A stretch of DNA of 64,000 nucleotides from assembly GCF_900188455.1 (NCBI RefSeq), contig NZ_FZOL01000018.1, forward strand, positions 1 through 64,000, written 5' to 3'. The notes beneath the pieces were generated by a model. It was not told the DNA's origin. It saw nothing but the letters and a program-made list of their open reading frames with translations, and did no database searches. The stretch comes from Pseudomonas japonica. GTDB taxonomy: Bacteria; Pseudomonadota; Gammaproteobacteria; Pseudomonadales; Pseudomonadaceae. Positions 48,326 through 56,204 of this stretch are shown piece after piece. Both the position numbers and the translations under genes were made by a program. Numbering within the stretch: position 1 is the first letter of the stretch; every line of letters starts with the position of its first letter.

Positions 48326-49208
48326 GCAGCGCCGACTGCGCCGGCAGGTGCAGGCGCAAGGCCGCGGGCAGCACGCGAAAGCGCAGGCTGTCGCCCTGCA
48401 GCGGCTCGCCATCGAGGTTGATGTCCAGCCCTTGCGAACCCTTGATCTCGACCCACGGCAGGCGCGCGCGCACGAACATGCTGTCCAGGCCCAGGCCATC
48501 GCTGAGCAGGTCACGCAGGGTGCCGACCACTTCCTGCGGCGCCGGCAGGATGCTGATGTCGAGCAAGCCATCGTCCACCACCGCCTCCGGGCACAGCACA
48601 TGGCCGCCGCCGGCCTGACGACCGTTGCCGATCCCCAGCGCCAGCAGCTCGCCCTGCCAGTGGAAATCCGGACCGTGCAGGCTGACCGAGGCCGCGCTCA
48701 GCTCGCTGAAACGGGACAGGCCGGTGAACAGATAGGCGGCGGCGCCAAGCACCTTCTTCAGCTCTTCCGAGGTCTGCGCGGTCACCTGGCTGCCGAAGCC
48801 ACCGGTAGCCATGTTGAGGAACACCTCGCCATCGACCTCGCCCAGGTCGATCGGCCGCGCCTCGCTGTCGAGCAATGCCAGGGCCGCCTCCGGCTCCAGA
48901 GGAATACCCGCGGCCCGGGCGAAGTCGTTGGCGGTGCCCAGCGGCAGGAGAGCCAGGCTGGCCTGCGCGCCGGCAAGCACCATGGCATGGGCGACATCGC
49001 GCAGGGTGCCATCGCCGCCGCCGGCGATCAGCCGTGGATAACCCGCCGCCAACGCCTCCTCCACCAGACGCTGGGCATCGCCGCCCTCCCAGGTCAGGCG
49101 CACGTCCAGTTGCCAGCCACGCTCGCGCAGGCCCCGCACCGCGCCGCGCACCTCCTCGTTCATCGCCTGCTTGCCATGCAGAATCAGCAGCGCTTTGCGT
49201 TCGCCCAT
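48309..49208 (-). CDS. yegS: YegS-type lipid/diacylglycerol kinase family protein
   Basis: A 299-residue DAGK-catalytic-domain protein. It has the nucleotide motif AGGGDGTLRDV, LLPLGTANDFAR, FLNMATGGFGSQV and the C-terminal substrate domain with ILPAPQEVVGTLRDLL and INLDGEPL. YegS phosphorylates phosphatidylglycerol in vitro. The ATG at 49208 has GGGAGAG five bases upstream. It matches PA3023 of P. aeruginosa in my recollection. The adjacent psl remnant is divergent from it. Confidence 0.9.
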   Translation of the reverse strand: MGERKALLILHGKQAMNEEVRGAVRGLRERGWQLDVRLTWEGGDAQRLVEEALAAGYPRLIAGGGDGTLRDVAHAMVLAGAQASLALLPLGTANDFARAAGIPLEPEAALALLDSEARPIDLGEVDGEVFLNMATGGFGSQVTAQTSEELKKVLGAAAYLFTGLSRFSELSAASVSLHGPDFHWQGELLALGIGNGRQAGGGHVLCPEAVVDDGLLDISILPAPQEVVGTLRDLLSDGLGLDSMFVRARLPWVEIKGSQGLDINLDGEPLQGDSLRFRVLPAALRLHLPAQSALLSRRG

Positions 49209-49439
49209 CGAAGCTCTCCCTCTCGCCTGGTTGCGACCTCCTATCTCGACCACGGACCTGGGCAATTTGCTGCACATCCCACAAGCAAAGTTTGCGCAAT
49301 CTTACGAATGACATTGAAAGATCCCGCATCCGCGACCATGCTTCGACAAATAATTGGCAAAACCTGAGCAAGCGAAACGCAGAGTCACTTTATTGACGAA
49401 ACACCCGCGACGGCCTTCTGCCCGGCGCACCGAGGCGGC

Positions 49440-49625
49440 ATGACAATGAGTGTATTGATTCCCTGCATCATCGCGGGCGGCACCGGCACCCGGCTCTGGC
49501 CGGTGTCCCGCGAGGCACTGCCCAAGCCGTTCATCTCGCTGCCCGACGGCCAGAGCCTGCTGCACAAGACATTCGTGCGCTTTACCGATCTGTACGGCCG
49601 CGCTCGGGAGTCAGCCACCGACTGA
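49440..49625 (+). pseudogene. pslB: 5' stub of pslB-like mannose-1-phosphate guanylyltransferase
   Basis: A 61-codon frame that starts exactly like a sugar-nucleotide pyrophosphorylase of the AlgA/PslB/ManC family: IPCIIAGGTGTRLWPVSRE then ALPKPFISLPDGQSLLHKT (residues 7-44). The GGxGTRLWPxSRE nucleotide motif is intact. After HKTFVRF the similarity stops and the frame ends 15 residues later, while intact enzymes are ~470-490 residues. It is therefore a truncated gene. A pslH-like gene starts 56 bp downstream, so an internal deletion from early pslB to just before pslH is the simplest explanation. Confidence 0.75.
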
Positions 49626-49681
49626 CGCCGCGGGCGCTTTTCGTTCCACCGCTCACGCCCTACGGCAAGCGAGGAAGTGTC

Positions 49682-50920
49682 ATGCGCGTACTCTGGACAC
49701 TGCCCTATCTGCCCTGGCCGACCACCAGTGGCAGCAAGACCCGCCAGTTCAACCTGTTGCGCGGCCTGGCGCAGCGAGGTCACCGCATCACCCTGCTGAC
49801 CCAGTCCAAGGTTCCCCTCTGCGAGGCCGCGCGAGAGGCCCTGGCGCCCCTGGTGGAGCGCCTGATCGTCATCCCCCGCCGTGCCGTGCACAGCCCGCTG
49901 AACATGGTCGCTGCGGTGTCCGCCGGCTACCCCATGCGCACCTGCATCAACGGCCTGGCGCCGCATCTGCGTCATCATTTCGAAAACCTGCTGCAAGAGC
50001 AGTGGGACGTGATCCAGATCGAACACAGCTACAGCTTCCAGCCCTTCGAACGAGCCCTGCAGGCCAGCGGCCGGCCGTTCATCGTCAGCGAACACCACGT
50101 CGAGTGGTGCAAGGGCGCGGTGTGCCAGGACCGCCTGCCGCTGTGGCTGCGCCCGTTCAACAGTTTCGATGGCTGGCGCTATCGGCGTTGGGAAACCCGG
50201 GTCCTGAAGCAGGCCAGCGAGGTGGTGGCGGTCAGCCCGTGCGATGCCGAGGAGATCAGCCAACTGACCGGAAAACCGACCCAGGTGGTGGTCAACGGCG
50301 TCGATTGCGCGCATTACCAGCACATCGATTTCGCGCCGCACAGCCAGCGCCTGCTGTTCGTCGGCAACTTCGAATACCGCGCCAACCAGGAAGCCCTGGA
50401 ATGGGCGCTGGAAGACATCCTGCCGCAGGTCTGGCAGCACAACCCGGCCGTGCGCCTGGCCATCGTCGGCCATGCGCTGCCGGAACACTGGAAACTGCAC
50501 TGGAACGACCCGCGTATCGAATGGGTGGGCTACCTGCCGGACCTGCGTGAGCTGCAGCGTCTGTCGGCGCTGTTCTTCGCCCCATTGCGCCATGGTGGTG
50601 GGTGCAAGGTGAAGCTGCTGGAGGCCATGGCCGCGGGATTGCCGGTGGTGACCACGCAGCAGGGGGTTTCAGGGTTGCAGGTGCGCTACGGCGAGCATTA
50701 TCTCGGTGGCGACGGCGCGGACGAGTTGGCCCTGACCATCACCCGTCTGCTCAGCCAGCCACAGCGCATGCATCAGTTGGCGGACGCCGGACGGGCCTTC
50801 GTGCGCGAGCGGCATGACTGGAGCGTGGCGGCGGCGCAGTTGGAAGGGGTGCATCAGCGGCTGGCCAGCCGGCCGCTGGCGATGGGCGATGTGGCGGGTG
50901 GGGTGATGCCGCTTTCCTGA
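49682..50920 (+). CDS. pslH: PslH-like GT4 glycosyltransferase
   Basis: A 412-residue GT-B (family 4) glycosyltransferase. It begins MRVLWTLPYLPWPTTSGSKTRQFNLL, the PslH-type start. It contains EHHVEWCKG, VVVNGVDCAHY (donor/acceptor hinge), LLFVGNFEYRANQEAL and the nucleotide-sugar motif PLRHGGGCKVKLLEAMAAGLPVVTT (E-x7-E type). GAGGAAG lies six bases before the ATG. In the psl operon PslH adds sugars to the exopolysaccharide repeat in the cytoplasm. Here no other psl gene is present, so it may be a relic without a pathway. The reading frame is intact. Confidence 0.8.
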   Translation: MRVLWTLPYLPWPTTSGSKTRQFNLLRGLAQRGHRITLLTQSKVPLCEAAREALAPLVERLIVIPRRAVHSPLNMVAAVSAGYPMRTCINGLAPHLRHHFENLLQEQWDVIQIEHSYSFQPFERALQASGRPFIVSEHHVEWCKGAVCQDRLPLWLRPFNSFDGWRYRRWETRVLKQASEVVAVSPCDAEEISQLTGKPTQVVVNGVDCAHYQHIDFAPHSQRLLFVGNFEYRANQEALEWALEDILPQVWQHNPAVRLAIVGHALPEHWKLHWNDPRIEWVGYLPDLRELQRLSALFFAPLRHGGGCKVKLLEAMAAGLPVVTTQQGVSGLQVRYGEHYLGGDGADELALTITRLLSQPQRMHQLADAGRAFVRERHDWSVAAAQLEGVHQRLASRPLAMGDVAGGVMPLS

Positions 50921-50958
50921 AATGTCCTTGTTCGGCTTGAGGGCCTCATCGCTGCATA

Positions 50959-51154
50959 GGTATCTACACAAGTGGCCGACACGAACCTTGTGGGAGCGAG
51001 CTTGCTCGCGAACGGCGGCGCAGCCGTCGCAAAATCTGAGTTCCGGGTCTGTCTGACAAACTCTGCACTCAGGTTTTGCGGCCGCTTCGCGCCCGTTCGC
51101 GAGCAAGCTCGCTCCCACAATGACTTCGGCAGCTATCCAGATTGTGTAGATACC
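50959..51154. repeat. Composite REP element: 28-bp REP arms nested in 13-bp terminal repeats
   Basis: Outer arms GGTATCTACACAA (50959-50971) and its exact complement (51142-51154). Inner arms of 28 perfect bases (50988-51015 and 51093-51120) with the core GGGAGCGAGCTTGCTCGCG. Between them lies about 77 bp. A 196-bp palindromic unit with its own ends resembles a non-autonomous mobile unit or BIME. Confidence 0.85.
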
Positions 51155-51160
51155 CATGCT

Positions 51161-51229
51161 CATCGCAGGCAAGCCAGCGCCTACGGGTTCCGGGTTGATC
51201 ACAACCCGTAGGCTGGCTTGCCTGCGATG
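51161..51229. repeat. Long hairpin upstream of the moeA 3' end
   Basis: Arms CATCGCAGGCAAGCCAGC...CTACGGGTT (51161-51189) and the complementary 51203-51229 pair over ~27 bp with a two-base bulge; loop of 13 bases. It may also stop moeA transcription. Confidence 0.8.
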
Positions 51230-51254
51230 ACACCTTCAAGAACGCCAGGAGACC

Positions 51255-52472
51255 TCAGCCAAGCAACTCGCTCAGGGGAATGAACTGCACGATATCCCCC
51301 TGCCGCGGCGTAGTGCCTTCCAGCACCTCGACCAGGCCCTCGGCCCAGGCCGCGCTGCGCAGCACGCCGGAACTCTGGTTGCGATAGATCTGCGCCCTGC
51401 CCTGCTCCAGGCGCGCCCGCAGGTATTCGCGACGGTTGCCCGCCTTCGGCCAGTCGAAACCCGCCGGCACGGCGAACTGCAACGGCTTCACCTCCCGCAC
51501 GCCCTGGCGGCGCAGCAGATAGGGCCGGGTCAGCAAACCGAAGGTCACCAGGGTCGACGCCGGATTGCCCGGCAGACCGATCACCGGCACACCGTTGTAT
51601 TGCCCCACGGTCAACGGCTTGCCCGGCTTGATCGCGAGTTTCCACAAAGCCAGTTCGCCGGCCTCGCGCAAGGCGATGCCGAGGTAATCGGCCTCGCCCA
51701 CCGAAACGCCACCGGTGGACAGGATCAGGTCAACGGAATCGAGGCGCCCCAGGCTCTGCCGGGTCAGTTGCAGATCGTCCGGAAGAATCCCGCCATCCAC
51801 CACCTCGCAGCCCAGGCGCTGCAACCAGCTGCACAGCAGGCGGCGGTTGCTGTTGTAGATCTGTCCCGGCCCCAGCGGCAGGCCCGGCTCCACCAGTTCG
51901 TCGCCGGTGGACAGCACCGCCACCCGCACCCGGCGCACCACCTGGATACGGGCGTAACCCAGGGTCGCGACCAGGCCGAGCTCGATCGGGCCCAGTCGGG
52001 TACCGGCGACCAGCACCAACTCGCCAGCCCGGGTTTCCTGGCCTTGCGGGCGAATGTTCTGACCGGCGTGCAGGGCCTCGCTGAAGCGCACCCGCTGGTC
52101 AGCCAGCACCTCGGTGTTTTCCTGCATTTCGACGCAGTCGGCGCCCGCGGGGACCGGTGCCCCGGTGAAGATCCGCGCGCAGGTGCCAGGCTGCAGCGGC
52201 TCCGGCGCATGCCCGGCAAAGATCCGCTGGCTCACCGGCAGCGGCTCGCCGGTCCAGTCGGCCACGCGCAGGGCGTAACCGTCCATGGCGCTGTTCGGCC
52301 ATGGCGGCAGATCAAGCGTGGCATGCAGGTCGGTCGCCAGCACCCGGCCCTCGGCATCGGCCACGGCGACGTCCTCGACGTCCTCGATCGGCGCGGCTTC
52401 GGCCAAGGCCAGCAGGCGTTCGAGTGCGGCTTCCACCGGCATCAGCGGCCTGGCCGCTGGCGCCTCAGCCAC
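51255..52472 (-). CDS. moeA: MoeA molybdopterin molybdenumtransferase
   Basis: A 405-residue enzyme that inserts molybdate into adenylylated molybdopterin. Domains: N-terminal linker (MPVEAALERLLALA), SAMDGYALR, RIFTGAPVPAGADCVEMQE, the MPT-binding domain with VLSTGDELVEPG, ILSTGGVSVGEADYLG, IKPGKPLTVGQ and PVIGLPGNPAS, and the C-terminal barrel. It overlaps moaB by eight bases and is cotranscribed with it. The moeA-moaB pair corresponds to PA3028/PA3029 as recalled. Confidence 0.95.
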   Translation of the reverse strand: MAEAPAARPLMPVEAALERLLALAEAAPIEDVEDVAVADAEGRVLATDLHATLDLPPWPNSAMDGYALRVADWTGEPLPVSQRIFAGHAPEPLQPGTCARIFTGAPVPAGADCVEMQENTEVLADQRVRFSEALHAGQNIRPQGQETRAGELVLVAGTRLGPIELGLVATLGYARIQVVRRVRVAVLSTGDELVEPGLPLGPGQIYNSNRRLLCSWLQRLGCEVVDGGILPDDLQLTRQSLGRLDSVDLILSTGGVSVGEADYLGIALREAGELALWKLAIKPGKPLTVGQYNGVPVIGLPGNPASTLVTFGLLTRPYLLRRQGVREVKPLQFAVPAGFDWPKAGNRREYLRARLEQGRAQIYRNQSSGVLRSAAWAEGLVEVLEGTTPRQGDIVQFIPLSELLG

Positions 52473-53004
52473 GGCTTTCGCAGGGCGCGGCCTGCTTCAG
52501 GTGCGGGACGAAGTTGCACGGGCGATGACGGTTGTCCAGTTGCTCGCCGAGAATGCCGTCCCAGCCGGTGCGCACGGCGTTGGTCGAGCCCGGCAGGCAG
52601 CACACCAGGGTGCCGTTGGCCAGGCCGGCCAGGGCGCGGGACTGCACGGTGGACGTGCCGATATCGGCCACGGAAATCTGCCGGAACAGCTCGCCGAAAC
52701 CATCGACCTGCTTGTCCAGCAGGCAGGCCACCGCTTCCGGGGTGCTGTCGCGCCCGGTGAACCCGGTACCGCCGGTGATCAGCACCACCTGCACCACGTC
52801 ATCGGCGATCCAGGTCGCAACCTGGGCGCGAATCTTGTACAGGTCGTCCTTGAGCAGCACCCGCGCGGCGAGGTTGTGGCCGGCCGCGCCGAGGCGATCG
52901 ACGAAGACCTGGCCGGAGGTATCGGTTTCCAGGGTGCGGGTGTCGCTGACCGTCAACACGGCGATATTGAGGGGCACGAAGGGGGCGTCTGCCTTGGCTT
53001 TCAT
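52465..53004 (-). CDS. moaB: MoaB molybdopterin adenylyltransferase-type protein
   Basis: A 179-residue MogA/MoaB fold protein. NIAVLTVSDTRTLETDTSGQ, VVLITGGTGFTGRDSTPEAV and VCCLPGSTNAVRTGWD are the molybdopterin-binding motifs. It adenylylates molybdopterin or serves as a paralogue of MogA. It is first in the moaB-moeA operon; its stop overlaps moeA. Confidence 0.93.
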   Translation of the reverse strand: MKAKADAPFVPLNIAVLTVSDTRTLETDTSGQVFVDRLGAAGHNLAARVLLKDDLYKIRAQVATWIADDVVQVVLITGGTGFTGRDSTPEAVACLLDKQVDGFGELFRQISVADIGTSTVQSRALAGLANGTLVCCLPGSTNAVRTGWDGILGEQLDNRHRPCNFVPHLKQAAPCESRG

Positions 53005-53198
53005 GGCATTGGGTCCGTTGAACGAAGGGAATGGCCGGAGTTATATCACAGGGAAGCGTTGCCCGGCGCGGGCAACCCGGGGGAGCATTGCGCCCGATCA
53101 ATACGCCGATTGAAGGCTACGCTCAACTCGCAAGGAACTTGCTGTAACCGTTTGCGTCTTAACGAACTATACGGCCTCACTCAATTGGAGATTTACCC

Positions 53199-53420
53199 AT
53201 GATTCAACGGACCCTTCCCGCATTCCTGCTCGCTCTCGGTATCGGCGCCCTGGCCGGCTGCGCCTCGCCAACCGTGATCACCCTCAATGACGGGCGCGAG
53301 ATCCAGGCGGTCGACACGCCGTCCTACGACGAAGACTCCGGCTTCTACGAGTTCGAGCAACTGGATGGCAAGCGCACCCGGGTCAACAAGGACCAGATCC
53401 GCACCGTGAAAGAGCTGTAA
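53199..53420 (+). CDS. YgdI/YgdR-like small lipoprotein
   Basis: A 73-residue lipoprotein. The signal ends LAGC (residue ~21), then the SH3-like DUF903 domain: SPTVITLNDGREIQAVDTPSYDEDSGFYEFEQLDGKRTRVNKDQIRTVKEL. Typical of envelope stress-linked small lipoproteins; role unknown. It stands alone between moaB (divergent) and tRNA-Pro. Confidence 0.9.
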   Translation: MIQRTLPAFLLALGIGALAGCASPTVITLNDGREIQAVDTPSYDEDSGFYEFEQLDGKRTRVNKDQIRTVKEL

Positions 53421-53462
53421 GAAAACTTCGGAAAATGCCCCCGATCGGTCTGAGTTGGGGGC

Positions 53463-53490
53463 TTGTCGAAGTGAAATTTTTGAGTAGAAT
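53463..53490 (+). promoter_or_regulatory. sigma-70 promoter of tRNA-Pro
   Basis: TTGTCG and TAGAAT are 16 bp apart, ending ten bases before the 5' end of the tRNA. The context is AT-rich. Confidence 0.65.
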
Positions 53491-53499
53491 TTTCTTCAT

Positions 53500-53576
53500 C
53501 GGAGTGTAGCGCAGCCAGGTAGCGCGTCTCGTTCGGGACGAGAAGGCCGCAGGTTCGAATCCTGTCTCTCCGACCA
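53500..53576 (+). tRNA. tRNA-Pro (anticodon CGG)
   Basis: A 77-nt cloverleaf with encoded CCA. The acceptor CGGAGTG pairs with CTCTCCG except one T-T position; D arm GCGCAGCCAGGTAGCGC; anticodon stem TCTCG/CGAGA with loop TTCGGGA, anticodon CGG; T loop GGTTCGAATCC. CGG decodes CCG proline codons. Confidence 0.95.
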
Positions 53577-53587
53577 AATCGCTCATC

Positions 53588-53616
53588 GACAAAGCCCGCC
53601 TACCGCGGGCTTTGTC
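53588..53616 (+). terminator. Terminator after tRNA-Pro
   Basis: GACAAAGCCCGC/GCGGGCTTTGTC stem with a five-base loop, 11 bp past the CCA end. Confidence 0.75.
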
Positions 53617-53711
53617 ATGTATGTCCCCCGGTATATCCCTGGCGCGATCCGCAACGCGGGCCGCGCCGTTTCGCGTGCCTGAAGGCACGCTCTTTCTCGA
53701 GGTCGTTTCAC

Positions 53712-54074
53712 ATGCGCAAGACAATTGTCGCCGTCACCCTGGGCCTGCTGTTCGCACAAGGCGCGGTCGCCGGCGATGGCACCGCCGCACTCGGCGGCGG
53801 CCTGGGCGGGGCCCTGGGCAACGTGGTGGGTCAGCAGATCGGTGGCAAGACCGGCGCGGCCATCGGTGCCGGTGTCGGCGGTGCGGCAGGCAGTGCCGTG
53901 GCGGCGAACAAGGGCAACAAGACCAAGGCGGCGGTCGGTGGCGGCCTGGGTGCCGCGGGGGGTTCGCTGTTGGGTGACAAGCTGGGCGGCAGCACCGGCG
54001 CGACGATCGGCGCGGGTGTGGGTGGCGCGGCAGGTGGGGCCTTGGGCAATCACCTGGGCAAGAAGAAGCATTGA
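53712..54074 (+). CDS. Exported glycine-zipper protein
   Basis: A 120-residue protein with a signal peptide (1-20, AVA cleavage). The mature region is a repeated glycine zipper: GGLGGALGNVVGQQIGG, AAIGAGVGGAAGSAV, GGGLGAAGGSLLGDKLGG, ATIGAGVGGAAGGALG, then a basic tail GKKKH. Such domains insert into or coat membranes (YMGG-like family). No lipobox. Function unknown. It has AGG/GAGG in the leader. It converges with mqo across a REP element. Confidence 0.85.
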   Translation: MRKTIVAVTLGLLFAQGAVAGDGTAALGGGLGGALGNVVGQQIGGKTGAAIGAGVGGAAGSAVAANKGNKTKAAVGGGLGAAGGSLLGDKLGGSTGATIGAGVGGAAGGALGNHLGKKKH

Positions 54075-54113
54075 TAGCGAAGGGGGCCCGTCTTGCTTGA
54101 GTTGACGGGTTTG

Positions 54114-54193
54114 GGGCCGCTTTGCGGCCCTTTCGCGAGCAAGCTCGCTCCTACAGGATTGTCGCGTACACCCGTAGGAGCGAAGCGGTCCCG
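54114..54193. repeat. REP cluster between glycine-zipper gene and mqo
   Basis: A GGGCCGC/GCGGCCC hairpin (54114-54130) is followed by a REP (TTCGCGAGCAAGCTCGCTCC) and an inverted GTAGGAGCGAAGCGG unit. It occupies the convergent spacer and probably ends both transcripts. Confidence 0.75.
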
Positions 54194-54199
54194 ACAGTC

Positions 54200-55798
54200 T
54201 TACTGAGCAGCCACCGGCTCAGCCACAGCCTGTTCTTCCGGCAACACCGGAACATAGGTCAGACCCAGACGCGAGCTGGTCCACTCGCGAGTCTTGTTGG
54301 TCAGTTCCAGGTCGTTGTTCAGCTTCTGACCATAGGTCGGCACGATTTCCTTCAGCCTGGCCTGCCACTCAGGGGTCTTGATGCGATCCTTGAAGGTCTT
54401 TTCCAGCACGGTCAGCATGATCGGCGCGGCGGTCGAGGCGCCTGGCGACGCACCCAGCAGCGCGGCGATGGAGCCGTCCTGGGACGCTACCACTTCGGTG
54501 CCGAACTGCAGGATGCCGCCATGGACCGCGTCCTTCTTGATGATCTGCACGCGCTGGCCGGCCTGCAGCAGTTTCCAGTCTTCGTTCTTCGCGTTCGGGA
54601 AGTACTCGCGCAGCGCCGTCATGCGGTCGTCGAAGCTGAGCATCAGCTGACCCATCAGGTAGGTGCTGAGGTCGATGTTGTCGATGCCGGCATGGGTCAT
54701 CGGCATGATGTTGTGGCTGTTCAGCGCGGCGAACATGTCCAGCAGCGAACCATTTTTCAGGAACTTGGTGGAGAAGGTCGCGAACGGACCGAACAGCAGC
54801 ACTTCACGGCCGTCGATGATGCGGGTGTCGAGGTGCGGAACCGACATAGGCGGCGCACCGACCGAGGCCTTGCCGTACAGCTTGGCCTTGTGCCGGGAGA
54901 CGATGTCCTGGTTGTCGGTCATCAGGAACTGGCCGCCCACCGGGAAGCCGGCATAGCCTTCGGCTTCAGGAATGCCGGACTTCTGCAGCAGCTTCAGCGC
55001 GCCGCCACCGGCACCGATGAAGACGAACTTGGCCTTGACGCTGGTTTCCACGCCGTTGTTGCCCAGGTCGGCGACCACCACGGTCCAGCTGTTGTCGGCG
55101 TTGCGCTTGATGTCGCGGACTTCGTGACGCAGGTTCAGGCTGACCTTGTCGCTCTTGGTCAGCGAGCCCACCAGCTGACGGGTGATTTCGCCGAAGTTGA
55201 CGTCGGTGCCGATCGGCATGCGGGTCGCGGCGATCTTCTGGTCCGCGGCGCGGCCTTCCATCACGATCGGTACCCACTGGGCGATCTGCGCGTGGTCCTC
55301 GGAGTACTCCATGCCACGGAACAGCGAGCTGTGCTGCAGGGCGGCATGGCGCTTGCGCAGGAACTCGACGTTCTTGTCGCCCCAGACGAAGCTCATGTGC
55401 GGCACGTTGTTGATGAACGAACCCGGGTTGTTCAGGACCTGGCGCTCGACCTGGTAGGACCAGAACTGCTTGGATATCTCGAACTGCTCGTTGATGCCCA
55501 CGGCCTTGCTGATGTCGATGGAGCCGTCGGCGCTCTCGCTGGTGTAGTTCAGCTCGCAGAACGCGGAATGGCCGGTACCGGCGTTGTTCCAGGCGTTGGA
55601 GCTTTCCTCGGCGACCTGGTCCATGCGCTCGTAGATGTCGATCGACCAGTTCGGTTCCAGTTCGTGCAGGTAGGTGCCCAGGCTGGCACTCATGATGCCG
55701 CCGCCGATCAGCAGGACATCGACGGTCTTTTCCGGTTCACTGGGCTTGGAGCAACCAATGACGCTCAGGCACAGGAGCGCCAAAAGGATTTTTTTCAT
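54200..55798 (-). CDS. mqo: Malate:quinone oxidoreductase (Mqo) with lipoprotein signal
   Basis: A 532-residue FAD enzyme that oxidises malate to oxaloacetate and reduces quinone. FAD motif VDVLLIGGGIMSASLGTYL at ~27-45, then ERMDQVAEESSNAWNNAGTGHSAFCELNY, FVFIGAGGGALKLLQKSGI and LLGASPGASTAAPIML near the C terminus. The N terminus MKKILLALLCLSVIGCSKPSEPEK is a lipoprotein signal with lipobox VIGC, followed by a short tether. Classical Mqo is a cytoplasmic-side peripheral protein without a signal. Pseudomonads have more than one mqo; this is the exported/lipidated version. Long 5' region (400 bp) without a gene. Confidence 0.92.
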   Translation of the reverse strand: MKKILLALLCLSVIGCSKPSEPEKTVDVLLIGGGIMSASLGTYLHELEPNWSIDIYERMDQVAEESSNAWNNAGTGHSAFCELNYTSESADGSIDISKAVGINEQFEISKQFWSYQVERQVLNNPGSFINNVPHMSFVWGDKNVEFLRKRHAALQHSSLFRGMEYSEDHAQIAQWVPIVMEGRAADQKIAATRMPIGTDVNFGEITRQLVGSLTKSDKVSLNLRHEVRDIKRNADNSWTVVVADLGNNGVETSVKAKFVFIGAGGGALKLLQKSGIPEAEGYAGFPVGGQFLMTDNQDIVSRHKAKLYGKASVGAPPMSVPHLDTRIIDGREVLLFGPFATFSTKFLKNGSLLDMFAALNSHNIMPMTHAGIDNIDLSTYLMGQLMLSFDDRMTALREYFPNAKNEDWKLLQAGQRVQIIKKDAVHGGILQFGTEVVASQDGSIAALLGASPGASTAAPIMLTVLEKTFKDRIKTPEWQARLKEIVPTYGQKLNNDLELTNKTREWTSSRLGLTYVPVLPEEQAVAEPVAAQ

Positions 55799-56204
55799 AA
55801 TTCAATCCAATTGAAGTGAAGGTATTGGCCTGACCGCCGCACCCGGGTGCACGCCCTGGTTTTATCGTTCTGCTCACACGTGTGCCGAGCATGTGGCTGG
55901 ACCGGACGGTTGTGCCGGGCCGAACGCTGGCGGGTGGCTGGGGTATCTTCGATGCGGGGAGCGGTCTTTCTGCCGGAGCTGCCGTGGCAACCCATGGTCT
56001 TTGAACGGGGCTTGGCCCGCGCGCCGTTAAAGCACGAAGCAGGCCAACTTTGACAAGACCAATGGCCAATAGGCGAGGCGCATGGTCGCACCCTACATTC
56101 GGGCGTTTTTTCTGGCGGGATTCCGCCATCAATGCCGGCGATATTCCCGGCGAGTGGCGGATTTCCCCCGGGTCGCAAAGGGCTGCAAAGCAGCCCCAAT
56201 GCGC
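55799..56204. other. 406-bp gap upstream of mqo; promoter region, no gene seen
   Basis: No supportable coding frame. It holds the mqo leader and, near 56180, the hairpin after the chemoreceptor gene. I recognised no operator. Confidence 0.6.
56180..56196 (-). terminator. Hairpin after the chemoreceptor gene
   Basis: GGGCTGC/GCAGCCC with an AAA loop, followed on the minus strand by CTTTG; 9 bp past the stop. Confidence 0.55.

Larger units (their letters stand above)
50921..51254. other. 334-bp gap between pslH and moeA, filled with nested palindromes
   Basis: No gene. It contains a composite inverted-repeat element (50959-51154) followed by a second long hairpin (51161-51229); see the repeat entries. 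Confidence 0.85.

Noticed and set aside
49209..49439. Possible FleQ-type site upstream of the pslB stub (GACAAATAATTGGC)
   Set aside because: It only partly resembles the FleQ motif and has no spacing support, so it is not listed as a feature.
50959..51229. CRISPR array suspicion because of repeated GGGAGCGAGC-type blocks
   Set aside because: Repeats are inverted pairs, not regularly spaced direct repeats, and no cas gene is nearby.
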